DNA of 64,000 nt from an uncultured Phascolarctobacterium sp. (GCF_900753045.1 NZ_CAADXO010000034.1:4936-68935); one strand, 5' to 3'; counted from the first letter of the stretch, positions 24,268-32,540 are shown. Program-made: numbers and translations. The notes: a model not told the origin generated them from the sequence alone.

Positions 24268-25674
24268 ATGTCTAAGTTTGTTAAACTGTCCGAGGAAGCC
24301 TACAAGTTTGAAGGCAAGCTGTCTTTGAGCTCGGCTATTCCTTTAGGTCTGCAGCATGTTTTGGCAATGTTTGTCGGCAATCTTACACCGGTTCTGATTA
24401 TTGGCGGTGCCTGCGGTATTGTCGGCGGTGCCGGTTTTGAACAGCTGCAGGTTGTTTTGATTCAGAATGCGATGATTGTTGCAGGTCTGGTAACATTGCT
24501 GCAATTATATTCCGTTGGTCCCTGCGGTGGCAAGGTGCCTATTATTATGGGTACAAGCTCCGGCTTTATCGGCGTATTTGCCGGTATCGTTGCAACCTTG
24601 GGCAGTGGTGTTGTCGCCTATGGCGCTATTATGGGTGCTTCGATTATCGGCGGTGTTTTTGAAGCAGTGCTTGGTCTGGTGCTCAAGCGCATCCGCCGCT
24701 TCTTCCCGCCTGTTGTCTGCGGTACCGTTGTACTGTCCATCGGTCTGTCGCTGATTTCCGTAGGTATCAATTCCTTTGGCGGCGGCTTTAAGACTAAGGA
24801 TTTCGGTTCTATCGAAAACCTGCTGCTTGGCTTGTTTGTGCTTTGCGTTATTCTTTTCTTCAAGCATGGCACTAAGGGCTTTTTGAGCTCTTCTTCCATT
24901 TTGCTTGGTATTATCGCCGGCTATATTGCTGCGCTTTTCATGGGCTTTGTGCTGCCTACAACCGCAGTTACGCCTGACGGAGTGGAATATACCAAATCCT
25001 GGGTACTCCATTGGGATAAGGTAGCGAATGCTTCCTGGTTTGCTGTGCCTCAGTTAATGCCGGTTGATATCGTATTTGATATGCGTGCTATTATGCCGGT
25101 ATTGATTATGTTTGTTGTTACCGCAGTTGAAACTGTCGGTGATATTTCCGCCGTTGTTGAAAGCGGTCTGAATCGTGAAGCTACGGACAAGGAATTGTCC
25201 GGCGGCGTTATTTGTGACGGCATCGGCTCCGCTATTGCTGCTGTGTTCGGCGTACTGCCTAATACTTCCTTCTCTCAGAATGTCGGTCTGGTTGCCATGA
25301 CGAAGATTGTTAACCGTTTTGCTTTGGCAACCGGTGCGGTATTTTTGATTCTTTGCGGCCTGATTCCTAAGCTGGGCGCTTTGGTCTCCATTATGCCGCA
25401 ATCCGTTCTGGGCGGCGCTGCTGTAATGATGTTCTCCTCGATTGTTGTCAGCGGTATTCAGCTGGTTACTAAAGAGAAGCTTAACCCGCGCAGTCTGACG
25501 ATTATTTCTGTTGCTTTAGGCGTTGGCTACGGCATGGGCGCTACACCCGGCATCTTGGCACACTGCCCGGAGGCTATGCGCATGATGTTCGGTGAATCCG
25601 GTATCGTTCCGGCAGCCTTTGTAGCAATTCTGCTGAATATTATTCTGAATAGGGGCGAAGACGCTCAAGCTTAG
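24268..25674 (+). CDS. Uracil/xanthine permease (NCS2 family)
   Basis: A 468-aa membrane protein with 14 predicted helices. NCS2 landmarks are PLGLQHVLAMFVGNLTP near the N-terminus, VETVGDISAVVES (helix 8 acidic motif) and FSQNVGLVAMTKIVNRFA (helix 10). It imports a purine or pyrimidine base with H+ or Na+. Its position between xdhC and mocA favours xanthine or urate as substrate for a molybdenum hydroxylase. ATG 24268 follows GAAGGGG. Its last 35 nt overlap the convergent mocA gene. A second NCS2 gene is at 44.9 kb. Confidence 0.85.
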   Translation: MSKFVKLSEEAYKFEGKLSLSSAIPLGLQHVLAMFVGNLTPVLIIGGACGIVGGAGFEQLQVVLIQNAMIVAGLVTLLQLYSVGPCGGKVPIIMGTSSGFIGVFAGIVATLGSGVVAYGAIMGASIIGGVFEAVLGLVLKRIRRFFPPVVCGTVVLSIGLSLISVGINSFGGGFKTKDFGSIENLLLGLFVLCVILFFKHGTKGFLSSSSILLGIIAGYIAALFMGFVLPTTAVTPDGVEYTKSWVLHWDKVANASWFAVPQLMPVDIVFDMRAIMPVLIMFVVTAVETVGDISAVVESGLNREATDKELSGGVICDGIGSAIAAVFGVLPNTSFSQNVGLVAMTKIVNRFALATGAVFLILCGLIPKLGALVSIMPQSVLGGAAVMMFSSIVVSGIQLVTKEKLNPRSLTIISVALGVGYGMGATPGILAHCPEAMRMMFGESGIVPAAFVAILLNIILNRGEDAQA

Positions 25675-26248
25675 TTTTATCCTGCTGGGTATCGATATCC
25701 AGCAGCTCGTTGATATCCTGAACCGGTACTTTTACTACCAGTTCAGGATATTTTTTTGTCAGTACGGAACCACCCTTGTCCTGCGGCAGCTGCTGCAGTT
25801 CATCAGCAAATCTTGCAGGGAAGATGATAGGATTGCCGGGAGTTTCTTCGTAATACAGGCGATGAATTTTTTGCGGCTGTGATAAAAAGCTTTCGGCAAG
25901 GCGGATAAATGTTGTCTGCTGTAAAAGCGGCTGGTCGCCAACGGCAAAAAGCAGGCCCTCGGCCTGAGGCAGATGCTGCTCTATATAAGCTGTGCCCAGG
26001 CGCACTGTGTCGCTCAGATAGGGCTTGTCGTGCAGCAGGCAGGGGATTTGCTGCTGCGCGCAGATTTCCGCAACCTCCGTATGGCGTGTGACAACGATAC
26101 GCTGGGCGAAAAGTCCTTGGCTGATATCAAGGATGTGCTGCAGCATGGGCGCTCCGTCGATGGCTGTCAGCAGCTTGTTGGCACCGAAGCGGCGGCCTAC
26201 GCCGGACGCCAGGATGATGCAGGCTATTGTAGAAAATTTTATGTTCAT
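25640..26248 (-). CDS. mocA: Molybdenum cofactor cytidylyltransferase (MocA-like)
   Basis: A 202-aa nucleotidyltransferase with the MobA/MocA N-terminal signature ILASGVGRRFGANKLLTAIDG, VGDQPLL (metal-binding Asp) and NPIIFPARFADEL. MocA attaches CMP to molybdopterin for xanthine dehydrogenase-type enzymes. In selenium-dependent systems the homologue is often next to yqeB/yqeC, as here. ATG 26248 follows GTGAGGTAGCTTT. The 3' end overlaps the permease gene on the opposite strand, so the two convergent transcripts share an antisense stretch. Confidence 0.8.
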   Translation of the reverse strand: MNIKFSTIACIILASGVGRRFGANKLLTAIDGAPMLQHILDISQGLFAQRIVVTRHTEVAEICAQQQIPCLLHDKPYLSDTVRLGTAYIEQHLPQAEGLLFAVGDQPLLQQTTFIRLAESFLSQPQKIHRLYYEETPGNPIIFPARFADELQQLPQDKGGSVLTKKYPELVVKVPVQDINELLDIDTQQDKTKLERLRPYSE

Positions 26249-26354
26249 AAAGCTACCTCACGGTTTTGATTATATATCATTATTATAAGACTGAATGGTG
26301 GCGCGAACAAGCGGGGGAGTACCGGTTAGCGGAAGAATATATTTTATCCGCAAA

Positions 26355-26388
26355 AACAAAAAACTCTGTAACCGAAGTTACAGAGTTT
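26355..26388 (-). terminator. Terminator of tRNA-Arg
   Basis: A perfect 12-bp stem, AAACTCTGTAAC (26361-26372) with GTTACAGAGTTT (26377-26388), closes on a 4-nt loop. On the minus strand it is followed by TTTTTGTTTTTG. Confidence 0.9.
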
Positions 26389-26397
26389 AGTTTCAAG

Positions 26398-26474
26398 TGG
26401 TGGCCCTGGCAGGATTCGAACCTGCGACCTTTTGATTCGTAGTCAAACGCTCTATCCAACTGAGCTACAGAGTC
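26398..26474 (-). tRNA. tRNA-Arg (ACG)
   Basis: A 77-nt cloverleaf on the minus strand with anticodon loop CTACGAA, T arm GCAGGTTCGAATCCTGC and encoded CCA. The acceptor GACTCTG/CAGGGCC contains an A2-C71 mismatch and a U4-G69 pair, so its acceptor stem is weaker than usual. Confidence 0.9.
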
Positions 26475-26552
26475 ACATCAGCGTTGCTGTTGTTTCAAGC
26501 AACAATGATATTATAGCGAAAAGTACGCTTCTTGTCAACACTTTTTTTGAAA

Positions 26553-27368
26553 TTATTTTTTAGATTTTTTGCCGACAGCTTTTTCTTTGGCAGCAGGCTG
26601 ATGTTTTTCCAGCCAGCCGCAGTAAATGAAGAAGCCTAAGGCAACGAGGAAGAAGCCTAAGCTGGTTGCCTGAGCGGACTTCAGTCCGAACATCCAGGGC
26701 TCGGCGTAATCACCGCGCAGCATTTCCAAAAAGAAGCGGACTACGGAATAAAGCATGGCGTACATGCATAAAGCCTGACCACGTGCATGCTTGGTAGTGC
26801 GGAATAAAAGCAGCAGAGCAAAGATTACGATATCCAGCTGACCTTCCCAAACTTCCGCCGGCCACAGGGGTACAGGGCCGTAGGTCTTATAGGCCAGAGT
26901 GCCTTCGGGGTACAGCAGGCCGAAGCTGCCGCCGGTAGGTGTGCCGAAGGCGTCACCGTTAAGCAGGTTGGCCATGCGTCCGATGGACTGGCCGATAAGC
27001 AGGGAGGGCGAAACGATATCCGCCAGAGCTACCCAGTCGATGTTATGCAACTTGCAGTAAACAATGCCGGCAGCAATGCCTGCCAGCATACCGCCCTGCA
27101 CGGCCATGCCGCCCTGCCAGACGAAGGGGATTTCCAGCAGATGATGGCTGTAGTAATCCCAGTCGAAGAAGAAAACGTCCCACAGCCTGCCGCCGATGAG
27201 GCCTGCAAAGCCGCCGTAGATACCGATGTCTAAAATGTGCTCGTGCCAGCGACCGTCCTGCTTAGCCAAAAAGTAGGCAGTGCCGGTGGCCAGAAAAATT
27301 GCTGTACAGAGCATCAGACCATACATGCGTATGGGAAAATCGCCGATAAAAAAGAGATATTGATGCAT
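26553..27368 (-). CDS. lgt: Prolipoprotein diacylglyceryl transferase
   Basis: A 271-aa, seven-helix membrane enzyme that transfers diacylglycerol from phosphatidylglycerol to the lipobox cysteine of prolipoproteins. IRMYGLM in helix 1, GGRLWDV, WQGGMAVQGGMLAG and the signature GQSIGRMANLLNGDAFG are all recognisable, followed by WPAEVWEG. Its products would include the lipoproteins encoded at 17.8 and 33.0 kb. ATG 27368 is preceded by AGGAGGCTTTATCCATA. A basic Lys-rich tail ends the protein. Confidence 0.92.
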   Translation of the reverse strand: MHQYLFFIGDFPIRMYGLMLCTAIFLATGTAYFLAKQDGRWHEHILDIGIYGGFAGLIGGRLWDVFFFDWDYYSHHLLEIPFVWQGGMAVQGGMLAGIAAGIVYCKLHNIDWVALADIVSPSLLIGQSIGRMANLLNGDAFGTPTGGSFGLLYPEGTLAYKTYGPVPLWPAEVWEGQLDIVIFALLLLFRTTKHARGQALCMYAMLYSVVRFFLEMLRGDYAEPWMFGLKSAQATSLGFFLVALGFFIYCGWLEKHQPAAKEKAVGKKSKK

Positions 27369-27575
27369 TATGGATAAAGCCTCCTAAAAAATCTAACTAA
27401 TATTTTAACACATTCCGGCATTTTTATCAGCGAAAAAGTTGTGATTTCTTTATTCAGAAAGCTTATTGAATTTAACAGCGAAGGTAGTATTGCGTGACCT
27501 GTTGCTGATGTCATTATCCACAGCGTCAATATTATGATATAATGTGGGAAGTGATATATGCTTTGCTAAAGCTAA

Positions 27576-27728
27576 AAAATAGAGAAAGAAGGTCTGCAAA
27601 TTTATGAAGGCAAAATTGATACTACGCCGCTGATTACGCATCGTTTCAAGCTGGCGGACATCGAGGAGGCTTACCGCATTTTCGAAAACAGATTAGACGG
27701 AGTTATCAAGATAGCGATTACCGAATGA
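27576..27728 (+). pseudogene. C-terminal remnant of a zinc-dependent alcohol dehydrogenase
   Basis: An open stretch without a start codon encodes GKIDTTPLITHRFKLADIEE and AYRIFENRLDGVIKIAI, the final ~45 residues of medium-chain alcohol dehydrogenases. The frame is closed upstream by TAA at 27573. The cofactor and zinc domains are absent. The rest of 27369-27575 contains no recognisable part of the gene, so about 85% has been deleted. A TATAAT at 27538 lies just before it. Confidence 0.75.
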
Positions 27729-27764
27729 TTTTTTTGTAAAGCATGTTCTAAGAGGGGCGATTTT

Positions 27765-28337
27765 ATGATTAAGCATATAACAACAACACCGGCAAAGGCC
27801 TTAGAAAAATTAAAAGCAGGCAATGCCAGATATATTGACGCCAATGTAAACAGCGAGGATATTTCGCAGGCCAGGAGAACGGATACCTTGGTTAACGGGC
27901 AGAAGCCTTATGCGATTATTATTACCTGCTCTGATTCCCGCGTAATTCCGGAGAATATTTTTATGACAGGCATCGGCGAGCTGTTTGTCATTCGTATTGC
28001 CGGTAATGTGATTGATGAGCATCAGCTGGGCAGTATCGAATACGCTGCCAGTCATCTGGGAGCGCCGCTGATTGTTGTTATGGGGCATACGCATTGCGGT
28101 GCAGTGCATGCTGCAATAAACCATGATCCGGAGGGCTATATCAAATTTATTACGGATAAAATCAAAGCAGCGATTGGTGACGAATGCGACCCGTATAAAG
28201 CAGCCTGCATGAATGTCAAAAGCTGCGAAGCGGAAATCGAAGCGAGCCTGGAGATTCAGAAGGTTGAGCATCAGGAAGGATTGCGCGTCATCGGTGCTAT
28301 GTATCATCTGGAGAACGGTGTGGTAGATTTTATCTAA
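27765..28337 (+). CDS. Beta-class carbonic anhydrase
   Basis: A 190-aa beta-carbonic anhydrase (CO2 + H2O to bicarbonate). Zinc ligands are in CSDSR (Cys, Asp) and GHTHCGAV (His, Cys). The Asp-Arg dyad of the active site is present. The protein lacks a signal peptide and is probably cytosolic, supplying bicarbonate to carboxylases. ATG 27765 follows AAGAGGGGCGATTTT. The gene is monocistronic with a strong terminator. Confidence 0.9.
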   Translation: MIKHITTTPAKALEKLKAGNARYIDANVNSEDISQARRTDTLVNGQKPYAIIITCSDSRVIPENIFMTGIGELFVIRIAGNVIDEHQLGSIEYAASHLGAPLIVVMGHTHCGAVHAAINHDPEGYIKFITDKIKAAIGDECDPYKAACMNVKSCEAEIEASLEIQKVEHQEGLRVIGAMYHLENGVVDFI

Positions 28338-28353
28338 AGCAGATTATTTTGAG

Positions 28354-28388
28354 CTGCCTTAAGCTTAGCGTCTTAAGGCAGTTCTTTT
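28354..28388 (+). terminator. Terminator of the carbonic anhydrase gene
   Basis: A perfect 10-bp stem, CTGCCTTAAG (28354-28363) with CTTAAGGCAG (28372-28381), followed by TTCTTTTTT. Confidence 0.9.
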
Positions 28389-28424
28389 TTGCAAGTTAAT
28401 TTCTCAAAATTCACAATAATGCGC

Positions 28425-28453
28425 TTGACAGAACGGCAGCTTAATTGTATTAT
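28425..28453 (+). promoter_or_regulatory. Promoter of aspA
   Basis: Consensus TTGACA (28425-28430), 17-nt spacer, TATTAT (28448-28453). The leader to ATG 28522 is about 60 nt. Confidence 0.75.
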
Positions 28454-28467
28454 GTATACATAATACA
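28446..28467. promoter_or_regulatory. Perfect 22-bp palindromic operator over the aspA -10
   Basis: TGTATTATGTA (28446-28456) is followed directly by its exact complement TACATAATACA (28457-28467). It covers the -10 box and the start of transcription, so a bound dimer would repress. The GTATAC-centred pattern resembles GntR-family sites. Confidence 0.7.
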
Positions 28468-28521
28468 GATTTCGATTAAAAGCTTGTTTGAGATGCTTTT
28501 GTATAAGGAGGCCAATGTATT

Positions 28522-29955
28522 ATGCGTAAAGAACACGACTTTTTAGGTGAATTAGAAATTCCTGATAATGCTTATTACGGTGTACAAACCATGCGCGCTA
28601 TGGAAAACTTCCAGATTACAGGCTATACTGCCGATCCGCTTTTTATCAAAGCCTTGGGTATGGTCAAAAAGGCTGCGGCCTTGGCAAATATGAAGATTGG
28701 TCTTTTGGATGCAAAAATCGGTGACGCTATGGTTCAGGCCTGCGATGATATCATCAGCGGCAAGCTGAATGACCAGTTCCCGACCGATCCGATTCAGGGC
28801 GGTGCAGGAACATCCTTCAATATGAATACGAACGAAGTAATCTGCAACCGTGCTTTGGAAATTCTCGGCCGTCCGCGCGGCGATTATAATTATATCAGCC
28901 CTAATAACCATGCTAATATGTCGCAGTCCACTAACGATGTTATTCCTACATCCATCCGTGTCTGCGCTCTGATGCGTGCTGAACAGCTCATTATTGCCTT
29001 GGAAAACCTGGCAGATTCCTTCGATAAGAAGGGCGAGGAATTCAAGGATGTGCTGAAAATCGGCCGTACCCATCTGCAGGATGCTGTGCCTATTACCTTA
29101 GGCCTGGAGTTTAAAGCCTTTGCTTCCTCCATGCGCAGACGTAGTAACTATATCCGCCGCAGTTGCGAGCTGCTGCATACCATGAATATGGGCGCAACAG
29201 CAGTAGGCACCGGTCTGAATGCCGATCCGGAATATATCAAAGAAGTTTGCGAGCAGCTTACGCTTGTTACCGGCGAGAGCTTCACTACCGCGGACAATCT
29301 TGTTGATGCTACCAGTAACACGGATATCTTTACCGATTTGTCCTCTAGCTTGAAAACATCGGCGCTTTCCTTGATTAAAATTTCCAATGACCTGCGCCTG
29401 ATGGCCTCCGGTCCGAGGGCAGGCTTCTGCGAAATTACGCTGCCGCCGCGTCAGCCCGGTTCCTCCATCATGCCGGGTAAGGTTAACCCCGTTATCCCAG
29501 AGGTTGTGGACCAAACCTGCTATCAGGTAATTGCCAACGATTTGGCTGTGGCCTTCGGCGTAGAAAACGGCCAGTTCCAGCTTAATGTTATGGAGCCTGT
29601 TATGGCCTACAATATTTTCAATTCCTTACGTTTCCTGACCAATGCTGTTAATACCCTGCGCACACGCTGCGTAGACGGAATCAAGGCTAACCGTGCTCAA
29701 TGTGCGGAATGGCTGGATAAGAGCGTTGGTATTGTTACCGCGCTGCTGCCGCATATCGGTTACGAAACCTGCTCCGTTTTGGCGAAGGAGGCACTGGCAA
29801 CCAACAGAAACATTAAGGACCTGCTTATTGAACGCAAGGTGCTGAGCAAAGAGGATTTGGATGTTATCCTTGCTCCTGCGGAAATGACCAGACCGGGTAT
29901 TGCCGGCAAGGAGCTTTTGAAGAAGATTCACGAGTCCAGAGAAGAGCTGCTGTAA
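28522..29955 (+). CDS. aspA: Aspartate ammonia-lyase
   Basis: A 477-aa fumarase/aspartase-superfamily enzyme that interconverts L-aspartate and fumarate plus NH3. The signature GSSIMPGKVNPV carries the catalytic Ser loop; NHANMSQSTNDVIPT and GRTHLQDAVPITLG are the other two conserved regions. The N-terminus HDFLGELEIPDNAYYGVQTMRA is typical of aspartase rather than fumarase. In succinate- and amino-acid-fermenting anaerobes it feeds fumarate respiration. ATG 28522 follows AAGGAGGCCAATGTATT. Transcription appears controlled by the palindrome at 28446. Confidence 0.93.
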   Translation: MRKEHDFLGELEIPDNAYYGVQTMRAMENFQITGYTADPLFIKALGMVKKAAALANMKIGLLDAKIGDAMVQACDDIISGKLNDQFPTDPIQGGAGTSFNMNTNEVICNRALEILGRPRGDYNYISPNNHANMSQSTNDVIPTSIRVCALMRAEQLIIALENLADSFDKKGEEFKDVLKIGRTHLQDAVPITLGLEFKAFASSMRRRSNYIRRSCELLHTMNMGATAVGTGLNADPEYIKEVCEQLTLVTGESFTTADNLVDATSNTDIFTDLSSSLKTSALSLIKISNDLRLMASGPRAGFCEITLPPRQPGSSIMPGKVNPVIPEVVDQTCYQVIANDLAVAFGVENGQFQLNVMEPVMAYNIFNSLRFLTNAVNTLRTRCVDGIKANRAQCAEWLDKSVGIVTALLPHIGYETCSVLAKEALATNRNIKDLLIERKVLSKEDLDVILAPAEMTRPGIAGKELLKKIHESREELL

Positions 29956-29996
29956 AACACAAGAGAGCAGTTCTGTTATAACAGTAGAATAAAAGC

Positions 29997-30048
29997 AAAA
30001 GCTGCAGCTTTGCTCCTGAGTACGGGAGCAGGCTACAGCTTTTTTTGT
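29997..30048 (+). terminator. Terminator of aspA
   Basis: A long nested hairpin: AAAAGCTGCAGC pairs with GGCTACAGCTTTT, and GCTCC with GGAGC inside, followed by TTTTTTT. Confidence 0.85.
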
Positions 30049-30186
30049 TTGAGCTTGGGAAAGTTTGTTGCTTAGCATAAGAAAATTTCTTCTGTCCTAC
30101 CCGAAATCATGCTTTGGGGTGGGGGAAAAAGAGCTTCTTGTTGCTATAATTATAATGACAGAAACTAATTTAGGAGGTTGATGAAT

Positions 30187-30819
30187 ATGCGTATTTATAA
30201 GAAGTTGTTTTCCTGCTTATCCTTGTTTTTACTTTGCATCCTGTGCTTGCTTGCGGATGCTCCCAAGGTTCAGGCAGCAGAATTTCTGACTGCTGATAAC
30301 GGAACATTTCTTTATATGAACAGCAGAGAGCTGGCAATCAGTGATGATGAGGAGGGAGTGCAATTCTTTCTTGCTGATGATGGCACTCTGCAGCTGATGA
30401 ACAAAAATACTAAAGATGTTTATAAGACCTTCGTTCCTTCGGAGCAGGGAATGGTTGGCTATAGGGTGCGGGATGTTTTTACAGCTAATCCCGAAAAAAT
30501 ATTTTTTGAAATAAATGCCACTATCGGCGCTCATGAGGAGAACTGCGGTTATTGGCTTATCGGTAAGGAAAACGGACAATGGGTGACCTATGTAACCTTG
30601 GAAGATTTGGCTAAAAACGGCTATGCCATTGACCAATGGCGGCAGATTGTAACCAAGATTAACACGGATGGCAGCGGACGTTTTATTCTGCTCAGCCAAT
30701 ATGAATATATGCTTCCAGAAGCCACCTTTGGCATGCAGAGAAAATATTGCACGGATTTGCAGCTGGAGCTTTTGTGGGATGATGCTGCGCAAGGGTTTGT
30801 TATGCGCAGATTACAGTAA
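30187..30819 (+). CDS. Secreted protein of unknown function
   Basis: A 210-aa exported protein: signal peptide through about residue 30 (ends KVQA-AEF), then a beta-rich mature part with no recognised domain. TADNGTFLYMNSRELAI and a paired 'ENGQWVTYVTLEDLAKNGYA' hint at a compact beta fold. ATG 30187 lies 9 nt after TAGGAGG; two earlier starts (TTG 30178, ATG 30181) are too close to it. It is a single gene after the aspA terminator and I do not recognise a family. Confidence 0.65.
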   Translation: MRIYKKLFSCLSLFLLCILCLLADAPKVQAAEFLTADNGTFLYMNSRELAISDDEEGVQFFLADDGTLQLMNKNTKDVYKTFVPSEQGMVGYRVRDVFTANPEKIFFEINATIGAHEENCGYWLIGKENGQWVTYVTLEDLAKNGYAIDQWRQIVTKINTDGSGRFILLSQYEYMLPEATFGMQRKYCTDLQLELLWDDAAQGFVMRRLQ

Positions 30820-30920
30820 GCAGTTGCGACGTCGATAATCGCTTGTTGGCGGTTGCTTAGCATTTTCAAGCTTAGTGTGTGACTTATGAACGATTCAATC
30901 AGTTTGCAAAGTATGTGATT

Positions 30921-30957
30921 TTTAGAATGTCCCGAAAAATATATATAATTCGGGACA
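30921..30957 (+). promoter_or_regulatory. Inverted repeat and possible promoter upstream of hipBA
   Basis: TGTCCCGAA (30928-30936) and TTCGGGACA (30949-30957) are exact inverse copies 12 nt apart. A TATAAT (30944-30949) sits between them with TTTAGA 17 nt upstream, so a dimer bound here would block this promoter. Confidence 0.6.
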
Positions 30958-31008
30958 AACAATTTGTTTTTTACTGTCAGTAACAATAGATAATATATTA
31001 GATAAAAC

Positions 31009-31037
31009 TTGCAAAAACAACACTTTTGGGATAAAAT
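31009..31037 (+). promoter_or_regulatory. hipBA-proximal promoter predicting a leaderless transcript
   Basis: TTGCAA (31009-31014), 17-nt spacer, TAAAAT (31032-31037). Transcription would begin at or within 1-2 nt of ATG 31045, which has no SD sequence. Confidence 0.5.
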
Positions 31038-31044
31038 ATTAGCT

Positions 31045-31338
31045 ATGAATATGTTTGATTTTTTGGAAGCTACCCCAGATGAGATTAACAAAGGAATTGC
31101 AGCTCGCGTTCGTACTGTACGTAAACGGCGCAAAATTTCGCAGGTTAGATTAAGTGAGAAATCAGGAGTAAGCTTAGGATCTGTGAAGCGCTTTGAGAGT
31201 ACAGGTGAAATTTCCTTATTATCTCTGACTAAAATTGCTATCGCATTGAATGTTGAACAAGAGCTGAATCAGCTTTTCAGCAACGTGCCTTATATGTCAC
31301 TTGAGGAGATAGAAAATGAAAGAAATCAACAAGATTAA
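31045..31338 (+). CDS. hipB: HipB-like antitoxin/repressor (XRE family)
   Basis: A 97-aa protein with a single Cro/C1-type HTH (KRRKISQVRLSEKSGVSLGS, then VKRFESTGEISLLSLTKIA, residues ~25-70). It precedes and overlaps hipA by 23 nt, the standard order for hipBA, where HipB binds HipA and represses the operon. The start at 31045 is inferred: no ribosome site precedes either it or ATG 31051, and a -10 lies only 7 nt upstream, so the message may be leaderless. The upstream inverted repeat is a likely operator. Confidence 0.75.
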   Translation: MNMFDFLEATPDEINKGIAARVRTVRKRRKISQVRLSEKSGVSLGSVKRFESTGEISLLSLTKIAIALNVEQELNQLFSNVPYMSLEEIENERNQQD

Positions 31339-32452
31339 GGTATCTTATAATGGTAAGGTGGTAGGCTCGATAATTAGGTATCAGCGTTATCTTACCGCCT
31401 TTGCTTATGATCCGGAATGGTTGAGGAATGGGTTTTCTATAAGTCCTTTTTCGTTGCCTTTGAGAGAAGAGCCTTTTATTGCTAAGCAAGAGCCTTTTGA
31501 TGGTTTATTTGGCGTTTTTGCAGATAGCTTGCCTGATGGATGGGGCAGACTGCTGCTGGATCGTTTGTTACTGAAAAATAAAATAAATCCCCATAGTGTA
31601 GGTAATCTTGAGCGTTTGGCGATTGTCGGCGCATCAGGTATGGGCGCTTTGGTTTATGAGCCTGAGTATAATATTTCTGAGAGAAGCGGTTTTGCTGATT
31701 TGGATAAGCTGGCTGAAGAGTGTAGTTTGATACTGTCTTCTGAGTATAATGATAATATTGATGAACTGTTTTCTTTAGGCGGATCTTCCGGTGGTGCAAG
31801 ACCTAAAATACTTACAGAGGTTGATGGAGAAGATTGGATTATCAAGTTTCCTGCTTCTATGGATAAACCTGATATAGGTTTACAGGAGTACAAGTATTCT
31901 CTTTGTGCTGGAAAATGTGGGATAAATATGTCGGAAACGCGTTTATTTCCTTCAGAGCGTTGTGAGGGTTACTTTGGCACCAAAAGATTTGATCGTGTGA
32001 AAACTTCTGAAGGTGAAAAAAGAATTCATATGGTTTCGGTAAGTGCTCTTTTGGAAACGTCACACAGGATTCCTAATCTTGATTATGTTATACTGGGAAA
32101 GTTAACTTTGACGTTGACGAAGGACTATCAGAAGCTAGAAAAGCTGTTTAGGTTAATGTGCTTTAATGTTTTTGCGCATAACCGTGATGATCATTCCAAA
32201 AACTTTTCGTTTATATATTCAGATGATGAGAAAAAATGGATTTTATCACCTGCCTATGATTTGACGTATAGTTATTCTATAGGCGGAGAGCATGCTACAA
32301 CGGTTGATGGTAATGGCAAAAATCCTGGCATGAAGGATATTATGGAAGTTGCGAAGAAGCTCGGTATGAATCTTAAGCTGGCTGAGGATATAGCGCAACA
32401 GGTTCAAGTTTGTGTCGAAGATGATTTAGGAGAATTTATTTTAAAAAGATAA
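31316..32452 (+). CDS. hipA: HipA-like serine/threonine kinase toxin
   Basis: A 378-aa HipA-family kinase. The N-terminal couple_hipA domain occupies about 1-110. GGSSGGARPK (~150) matches the phosphorylatable Ser/Gly loop. HNRDDHSKN (~285) is the catalytic loop and SPAYDLTYS the metal-binding Asp segment. HipA of E. coli phosphorylates GltX and causes growth arrest; this protein is about 60 residues shorter than the 440-aa E. coli form, so its target may differ. ATG 31316 follows CTTGAGGAGATAGAAA inside hipB. A strong terminator follows. Confidence 0.85.
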   Translation: MKEINKIKVSYNGKVVGSIIRYQRYLTAFAYDPEWLRNGFSISPFSLPLREEPFIAKQEPFDGLFGVFADSLPDGWGRLLLDRLLLKNKINPHSVGNLERLAIVGASGMGALVYEPEYNISERSGFADLDKLAEECSLILSSEYNDNIDELFSLGGSSGGARPKILTEVDGEDWIIKFPASMDKPDIGLQEYKYSLCAGKCGINMSETRLFPSERCEGYFGTKRFDRVKTSEGEKRIHMVSVSALLETSHRIPNLDYVILGKLTLTLTKDYQKLEKLFRLMCFNVFAHNRDDHSKNFSFIYSDDEKKWILSPAYDLTYSYSIGGEHATTVDGNGKNPGMKDIMEVAKKLGMNLKLAEDIAQQVQVCVEDDLGEFILKR

Positions 32453-32471
32453 AATATCGCGAAAGAATAGT

Positions 32472-32520
32472 AAAAGCCTAATGAGTTACGAAAATGATAT
32501 GAACTCATTAGGCTTTTTTT
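32472..32520 (+). terminator. Terminator of hipBA
   Basis: AAAAGCCTAATGAGTT (32472-32487) pairs with AACTCATTAGGCTTTT (32502-32517), followed by more T. Its left arm and flank are nearly identical to the terminator at 37945. Confidence 0.9.
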
Positions 32521-32540
32521 CTGAATTTAAACAACAAAAA

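Noticed and set aside
27514..27522. TTATCCACA, a consensus DnaA box
   Set aside because: It is a single box without a cluster, AT-rich unwinding element or dnaA/dnaN nearby, so it is not evidence of an origin.
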